Under the pieces are notes generated by a model. That model worked only from the letters and a program-made list of their open reading frames with translations, was not told the origin of the DNA and did no database searches. The translations under genes were made by a program, and so were the position numbers. Shown here one piece after another: positions 21,066 to 25,328 of a stretch of 25,328 nucleotides of DNA (its first letter is position 1; each line of letters begins with the position of its first letter). Source of the DNA: an uncultured Ruaniaceae bacterium (GTDB lineage Bacteria > Actinomycetota > Actinomycetes > Actinomycetales > Beutenbergiaceae); the NCBI GenBank assembly GCA_938004115.1, contig CALKWS010000178.1, positions 1 to 25,328 on the forward strand, written 5' to 3'.

Positions 21066-21731
21066 GTGAATGCCCGCCGCCCGTCCGCCCCGCGTGCACC
21101 CTCCGGTGCCCGCGGAGCAACCAGGGGCGGTGCGGCCGGCCCGCCCCGGCCGCGGAGCGACAAGTCATCCGCCCGGCCCGGGACCGGGCGGACCCCGTCG
21201 ACCCATCGCCCGCGCCCCAGCGGCACCTCCCGCCCGGGCGGCACCGGCCATCCGGGGGCACGGCCGGGCCGCACCGCACGCGCCTCCCACCGTTCCGCCG
21301 GGCAGGCGAGCCGGGTCGAACCGGAGGCCCCACCGCGGCAGATCACCGTCCGCACGCTGGTGTTGTTCCTGGTCGTCCTCATCGCTTTCATCGTGCTGGC
21401 TCCCACGTTGCGCGCGTTCATCGCCCAGGCCGAACAGCAGCGGGAACTCACGTCCCAGATCGAGGCGACCGAGCAGCGCAACGCCGAGTTGCAGCGCACC
21501 CTGGACCGATGGGAGGACCCGGCGTTCGTCCAGGCCCAGGCACGCGAGCGGCTCGGGTTCGTCTACCCCGGGGAGACCTCGTACCGGGTGGTCGACCCGG
21601 AGACCGTCACCGGTGAGGAAGTAGAATCGGACCCGCGGGACGACGGGCCGGTGATGGTTCCCCAGGTGGGTCCGTGGTACGTCACCGTGACGGATTCGAT
21701 CCGAGTCGCAGGCGAGGTGGGTGAGGAGTGA
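21066..21731 (+). CDS. FtsB/DivIC-type septum formation protein
   Basis: A bitopic divisome protein of the FtsB/DivIC family, partnering FtsL and FtsQ at the septum. It has about 221 residues from GTG 21066. Residues 1-90 are Arg/Pro/Gly/Ala-rich and probably disordered in the cytoplasm; a single membrane helix (VRTLVLFLVVLIAFIVLAPTL, around 95-115) follows, then a coiled coil (AEQQRELTSQIEATEQRNAEL) and the DivIC motif WEDPAFVQAQARERLGFVYP-GE. The C-terminus is acidic. The start is uncertain: GTGs at 21048, 21060 and 21066 are all in frame and none has a good ribosome-binding site; 21066 is preferred because GACGAT lies six bases upstream, the same leaderless spacing as glmU. The stop overlaps the DUF501 start (GTGA). 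Confidence 0.85.
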   Translation: MNARRPSAPRAPSGARGATRGGAAGPPRPRSDKSSARPGTGRTPSTHRPRPSGTSRPGGTGHPGARPGRTARASHRSAGQASRVEPEAPPRQITVRTLVLFLVVLIAFIVLAPTLRAFIAQAEQQRELTSQIEATEQRNAELQRTLDRWEDPAFVQAQARERLGFVYPGETSYRVVDPETVTGEEVESDPRDDGPVMVPQVGPWYVTVTDSIRVAGEVGEE

Positions 21732-22252
21732 GCGAGGCGGCACAGGCACGACCGCCGCGCGCAACGACCGTGTCCGCGCAGGACGTGCGCGCCCTGACCG
21801 AGCAACTCGGCCGCGCCCCGCGCGGGGTGGTGGAGATCGCGGCCAGGTGCGTGTGCGGCAGGCCCACGGTGGTGCGTACCGCGCCCCGGCTCGAGGACGG
21901 CAGCCCGTTCCCCACGATGTACTACCTGACCCACCCGGGTGCGGTGTATGCCGCGTCCACCCTGGAGAGCCAGGGGGTGATGCGCGAGATGAACGAGGCA
22001 CTGGCCGCCGATGAGGACCTGGCCGCCGCCTACGCCGCGGCGCACCGCCAGTACCTCGCCCGCCGCGCCGAACTGGGCGAGGTGCCGGAGATCGAGGACG
22101 TCAGCGCCGGCGGGATGCCGCAGCGGGTCAAGTGCCTGCACGCCCTGATGGCCCACTCGCTCGCCGAGGGACCCGGGGTGAACCCGATCGGTGATCAGGC
22201 CCTGGCACAGGTGGCGGACCTGTGGCGCCCCGATCGCTGTAGTTGCTCCTGA
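21728..22252 (+). CDS. DUF501 family protein
   Basis: A conserved actinobacterial protein of unknown function (174 residues; Rv1025-type, from memory). Visible hallmarks are CVCGRP near 37-42, the segment PFPTMYYLTHPGAVYAAS, and the C-terminal GGMPQRVKCLHALMAHSLAEGPGVNPIGD, followed by a short Cys-containing end (RCSCS). The Cys/His content suggests a metal site, but this is inference. GTG 21728 overlaps the stop of the FtsB/DivIC gene and has GAGG upstream, so both are co-translated; ppx follows after 55 bases. The permanent link with divIC and ppx in actinobacteria hints at a shared envelope or stringent-response context without telling the reaction. Confidence 0.9.
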   Translation: MSEAAQARPPRATTVSAQDVRALTEQLGRAPRGVVEIAARCVCGRPTVVRTAPRLEDGSPFPTMYYLTHPGAVYAASTLESQGVMREMNEALAADEDLAAAYAAAHRQYLARRAELGEVPEIEDVSAGGMPQRVKCLHALMAHSLAEGPGVNPIGDQALAQVADLWRPDRCSCS

Positions 22253-22307
22253 GTCGCTCGCCCGGCAGGGCGCGCGCCGCGCCCCGGAAGTCTGGCACGC
22301 TGTGCGG

Positions 22308-23363
22308 GTGAGACGTGTTGCTGCCATCGATTGCGGAACCAACTCGATCCGCCTGCTCATCGCCGACGTCGACCCCGCGGGAACCGGCCTGCACGAGGTG
22401 ACCCGGCTGATGGAGATCGTGCGATTGGGCCAGGGGGTGGATCGCACCGGCCAGTTCCACCCGGACGCGCTGGCCCGCACGCTGCAGGCCACCAGCACCT
22501 ACGCCCAGCTGTGCCGGGAACACGGCGTGGAGCAGGTCCGGTTCGTGGCCACCTCGGCCAGCCGGGACGCCTCCAACCGGGAGGAGTTCTTCGCCGGCGT
22601 GCGCGACCGGCTCGGTGTGGAGGTGGAGATCATCAGCGGGGCCGAGGAGGCGGCGCTGTCCTTCACCGGGGCGATCAGCGTGCTGCCCGACGGCGATGGG
22701 TCGGCCGAGCAGGGCACGCCCGACGGCGATGGGTCAGCCGAGCGGGGCACGCCCGACGGCGATGGGTCGGCTGGGCAAGGGGGGCCCGGGAGCGATGGCC
22801 CCGGCAGGGGCCGGCTGGTGGTGGACATCGGCGGAGGGTCGACCGAACTGGTGCTCGGCGCCGGGCGCACGCTCCAGGCAGACACCTCGATGAACATCGG
22901 GTGCGTGCGGATGGCCGAACGGCACCTGAACTCCGATCCGCCCACCACCGAGGAGATCGCCCGCGCCCGGGCAGATATCGACGCGGCCCTGGACCAGGCC
23001 GAACACGACGTGCCGCTGTCCCAGGTCCGCACCGTGGTGGGCGTGGCCGGATCGGTCACCACCGTCACCGCGCACGTGCTGGGCCTGCCCGAGTACGACC
23101 GGGAGCGCATCAACGGCGCCCGGCTGCCGCTGTCCGGCGTCCACCACGGGTGTGCGGACCTGCTCGGCATGCCTCGTGCGCAGCGGGCTCGGTTGCCGTA
23201 CATGCACCCCGGACGGGTCGACGTGATCGGTGCGGGGGCGCTGGTGTGGACCGCGGTCCTGGACCGCATCGACCGTCGCGTGCGTGCGGGCGGAGGAGTG
23301 TTGGGACCCATCGTCACCAGCGAACACGACATCCTGGACGGCATCGCCCTGTCCATGGCCTGA
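22308..23363 (+). CDS. ppx: Exopolyphosphatase / pppGpp phosphohydrolase family protein with repeat insertion
   Basis: A Ppx/GppA-family enzyme of the sugar-kinase/actin fold; members remove terminal phosphate from polyphosphate or convert pppGpp to ppGpp. The 351 residues include the phosphate-binding loop AAIDCGTNSIRLLI (5-17), the catalytic acid region SGAEEAALSF (Glu113/114), and the second phosphate loop DIGGGSTELVLG starting at Asp173. Between these, residues about 127-166 are an insertion of three DGDGSAEQGTP-like units plus a Gly-rich remnant, in a loop where other members have only a few residues. The length is that of the short, two-domain actinobacterial forms. GTG 22308 is chosen at the homology border; GTG 22302 is the alternative. 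It converges on the MFS gene. Confidence 0.92.
   Translation: MRRVAAIDCGTNSIRLLIADVDPAGTGLHEVTRLMEIVRLGQGVDRTGQFHPDALARTLQATSTYAQLCREHGVEQVRFVATSASRDASNREEFFAGVRDRLGVEVEIISGAEEAALSFTGAISVLPDGDGSAEQGTPDGDGSAERGTPDGDGSAGQGGPGSDGPGRGRLVVDIGGGSTELVLGAGRTLQADTSMNIGCVRMAERHLNSDPPTTEEIARARADIDAALDQAEHDVPLSQVRTVVGVAGSVTTVTAHVLGLPEYDRERINGARLPLSGVHHGCADLLGMPRAQRARLPYMHPGRVDVIGAGALVWTAVLDRIDRRVRAGGGVLGPIVTSEHDILDGIALSMA
22686..22784 (+). repeat. 33-bp tandem repeat within ppx
   Basis: Three in-frame 33-bp units start at 22686, 22719 and 22752 with PDGDGSA in each; the third has drifted at its end, and a degraded fourth begins at 22785. The insertion falls in a surface loop before the second phosphate-binding strand. 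Confidence 0.9.
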
Positions 23364-23449
23364 CCTTGTCGGGCGGGTCTTCCAGGACGCTGCGTCGACC
23401 CGGCCTATCGGGACCACCGCTGCGCCGGCCAGGCGGGTGCCGCCAGCCG
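23364..23449. terminator. Convergent gap between ppx and MFS gene, weak hairpin
   Basis: In this 86-bp gap GGCGG-GTG-CCGCC (23432-23444) can form a short five-bp stem usable on both strands. Nothing stronger is visible. Confidence 0.25.
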
Positions 23450-24931
23450 TCACGGATCGATGGCTGCTGCCCTAGCCTGCTGGATGGCCGTGTTGTTCAC
23501 GCGCGTCCAGGCGTAGGGCACCAGCAGGGCGCTGAGCGCCGCGGCCAGCAGGAACGGGAACCGCAGAGCCCACTCGCGCCCCACGGCGGGTTCCAACCAG
23601 GTCACCAGCAGGCCACCGAGCAGCGTTCCCACCGAGATCGTGCCCCAGCCGAAGAACCGGTAGACCGAGTTCACCCGACCGAGGAGGTGATCGGGGATGA
23701 TCCGTTGCCGCAGGGAGACGGTGATGACGTTCCAGGTCACGATCGCCAGACCGATCAGCACCGACATCAGCCACACCACTGGCGCCGAGGACAGCAGCCC
23801 GGTCGCGCCGTAGCCCACCGCGAACGTCACCAGCGCCAGGAGCAGGCAGCGCCCCTCGGTGAGGCGGGCGACGATCCGCTCGGCCACCAGGGACCCGGCG
23901 ATCGCACCGGTGGCCATCCCGGTCAGCAGCAGACCGAACTGCCACCCCTCGAACAGGCCGAGCACGTCCTGGGCGAAGAGCACGAACAGCACCATGGGGA
24001 TCGCGCCGGCGAAGTTACTGGCCCCCAGCAGCAGCGCCAGCGACCGCAGCAGCCGATGCCGCCACAGCCAGGAGAGCCCCGCACCGATCTCCGCGCGCCA
24101 ACTGATCCGCCCGCGCGGTCCGTTCGGGCCCCCGCGGGGCCGGAACGACCCGGACAGTCCCGCTATCAGGACCGCGCTGATCCCTAGGAACACCGCGTTC
24201 GCGCCGAACGGCACGGTGATGGCCAGCGCCACCAGGAATCCGGCGAGCGGGGGCCCGACGAAGTTGTTCAGCGCCGTCTCCGCGCCCCACATCCGGCCGT
24301 TGGCCTTCTCCAGCAGGCGCTGGTCCACCACCGAGGGCAGCAGCGTCTGGGCGGTGTTGTCCCGCAGCACCTCGGCGAACCCGAGGATCACCGCCAGCGC
24401 GGTCAGGGCGATCAGCAACAGCGTGGACTGGTCCGGCTCCGGAGCACCGGCGGCCAGCTCCGCCGGCGTGGGCAGACCCTGCTGGTGCACCAGGAGCACG
24501 ACGGCGAAGGCGCCGACCGCGGCGAAGCGCACCACGTCCATCGCGGCCACGAGGTAGCGCCGGTCGTACCGGTCGGTGATCACCCCGGCCGGGAGGGAGA
24601 ACAGCAACCACGGCAGGCGGGAGGCCAGGCCCACCACGGTGATCCACAACGGGTCCCGGGTCAGCGCCGTGGCCAGCCAGACCACCGCCACCGACATCAA
24701 CCCGTCCCCGAAGTTGGTCAGCGCCGATGAGGTGAACAGTCTCCAGTAGTTCCGCCCCAGCGGCGGGGTGGGCGCGGCTGCGGTGTCGGCGCCGGGCTCG
24801 GCCCCGGTGTTCCCGGCCGGTGCGGCGCTGGTGTTCCCGGTCGGTTCGGTTCCGGTGTCGGCGCGCTCGGTATGGACGTCCCCGGCGGGTTCGGTCCCGG
24901 CGCTATCCCCGGCAGCCGGGCCAGCCGTCAC
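23450..24931 (-). CDS. MFS transporter (exporter-type, EntS/MFS_3-like)
   Basis: A major facilitator family membrane protein of 493 residues, of the type used for drug or siderophore efflux; the substrate is unknown. Residues 1-58 are an Ala/Thr/Gly/Glu-rich cytoplasmic region with loosely repeated GTEP/GNT/AEP elements. The membrane part starts at NYWRLFTSSALTNFGDGLM, with the family loop-2/3 motif GVITDRYDRRYLVAAMDVVRF and TLLPSVVDQRLLEKANGRM, a hallmark of this subfamily, then a second six-helix half. Start: two GTGs in a row (24934, 24931); 24931 is chosen because it overlaps the stop of the upstream gene as GTGA, showing coupling to the regulator-like gene. It faces ppx tail to tail and is not part of the ppx transcript. 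Confidence 0.9.
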   Translation of the reverse strand: MTAGPAAGDSAGTEPAGDVHTERADTGTEPTGNTSAAPAGNTGAEPGADTAAAPTPPLGRNYWRLFTSSALTNFGDGLMSVAVVWLATALTRDPLWITVVGLASRLPWLLFSLPAGVITDRYDRRYLVAAMDVVRFAAVGAFAVVLLVHQQGLPTPAELAAGAPEPDQSTLLLIALTALAVILGFAEVLRDNTAQTLLPSVVDQRLLEKANGRMWGAETALNNFVGPPLAGFLVALAITVPFGANAVFLGISAVLIAGLSGSFRPRGGPNGPRGRISWRAEIGAGLSWLWRHRLLRSLALLLGASNFAGAIPMVLFVLFAQDVLGLFEGWQFGLLLTGMATGAIAGSLVAERIVARLTEGRCLLLALVTFAVGYGATGLLSSAPVVWLMSVLIGLAIVTWNVITVSLRQRIIPDHLLGRVNSVYRFFGWGTISVGTLLGGLLVTWLEPAVGREWALRFPFLLAAALSALLVPYAWTRVNNTAIQQARAAAIDP

Positions 24932-25328
24932 CACGATGCCTCGCCTTCGCCCGGAGCACCATGCTCACCACGGTCTGCTGGGCGCTCCGGTGAGCCTGCG
25001 TCGTCGGCCTCCGGCAACGCCGGCTGCTGGGCGGGATAGAGCGCGAATGCGAGCGCGTAGGTGGTATCCCCGGCCCGCGGCTCGTCGGCGAACTCGCCCA
25101 GCAATGCGTTCAGGCGCTCGCTGAAGTACCGGGCACGTTCGGTGGGGATCCGTACCCGGCGGAGATTGGCATCGACCACCCCCGGTTGGTCGGTGGGCAA
25201 TTGGGCGAATTCGGCGGCCGCGGCGCTGAACCGGCGCGCTGTTGCGCCGGCGCTCGCCTCCACGCGGTGGTAATAGAACACCCGCGCGGTGCGTCCGTAG
25301 TACTTGGCCTCCAGGGCCCGAACCCGCT
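24928..25328 (-). CDS. Regulator-like protein, C-terminal part (5' end outside window)
   Basis: The frame is open to the right window edge, so only the last 133 or so residues are seen. They contain ALEAKYYGRTARVFYYHRVE followed by helical, charged sequence (TERARYFSERLNALLGEFADE) and an acidic, disordered end. The K-Y-Y-G-R-T-A segment resembles the region after the winged helix in ArsR-like regulators that accompany MFS exporters in actinobacteria. The DNA-binding part itself is not in the window, so the assignment is tentative. The stop overlaps the MFS start (GTGA): a regulator-exporter pair is the natural reading. A GTG at 25281 is in frame but would cut the conserved segment, so it is not the true start. 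Confidence 0.6.
   Translation of the reverse strand, partial: RVRALEAKYYGRTARVFYYHRVEASAGATARRFSAAAAEFAQLPTDQPGVVDANLRRVRIPTERARYFSERLNALLGEFADEPRAGDTTYALAFALYPAQQPALPEADDAGSPERPADRGEHGAPGEGEASW

Noticed and set aside
19622..21499. 625-codon minus-strand frame over eno
   Set aside because: Low-complexity shadow of eno and the FtsB/DivIC N-terminus; no domain.

Overview
The window reads as a chromosomal segment of a very GC-rich actinobacterium, probably in Micrococcales. The reasons are strong G/C at third codon positions, many GTG starts, TANNNT-type -10 boxes without clear -35 elements, a DUF222/HNH (13E12-type) gene, and a housekeeping order close to the one I recall for Mycobacterium tuberculosis (pth-rplY-prs-glmU-TetR-mfd-mazG-lipoprotein-eno-ftsB/divIC-DUF501-ppx). 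The genus cannot be fixed from sequence alone. I see no phage, IS element or CRISPR array.

Left part (1-4376): a TetR-family regulator (minus strand, cut by the window edge), tRNA-Gln(UUG), then a tightly coupled glmU-prs-HAD hydrolase run. glmU appears to be transcribed leaderless, and its stop overlaps the prs start. The HAD gene overlaps the end of prs.

Accessory block 1 (about 4350-10560): a phosphonate/phosphite-type ABC importer, phnD-phnC-phnE-phnE. A good candidate PHO box (two GTTCACC-like repeats at exact 11-nt spacing) and an inverted repeat around the -10 precede it. A perfect 15-bp hairpin separates phnD from phnC, and a 13-codon mini-ORF bridges phnC and phnE by ATGA overlaps at both ends. 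No C-P lyase, phosphite dehydrogenase or phosphonatase is visible, so the substrate is unproven. Convergent to the operon lies a DUF222/HNH nuclease-like gene whose leaderless promoter and start codon coincide with a LexA-like dyad. Behind it are a 40-bp tandem repeat and the rplY leader.

Middle (10989-18080): rplY, pth, a 622-residue membrane protein resembling a MalF-MalG fusion without recognisable EAA coupling loops and with a four-unit 33-bp repeat tail, then a full-length mfd.

Right part (18113-25328): a SurA_N-like lipoprotein, mazG with an eroded second domain, eno, an FtsB/DivIC-type divisome protein, DUF501 and ppx/gppA (with a 33-bp repeat insertion). Convergent to these is an MFS exporter translationally coupled to a regulator-like gene that runs off the right edge.

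Together the core genes serve UDP-GlcNAc and PRPP synthesis, translation, transcription-coupled repair, nucleotide sanitation, glycolysis, division and polyphosphate/ppGpp metabolism. The most noteworthy accessory content is the apparently phosphate-controlled importer with unusual internal RNA and translation architecture, the possibly SOS-controlled DUF222 gene, and the EAA-less permease-like fusion.
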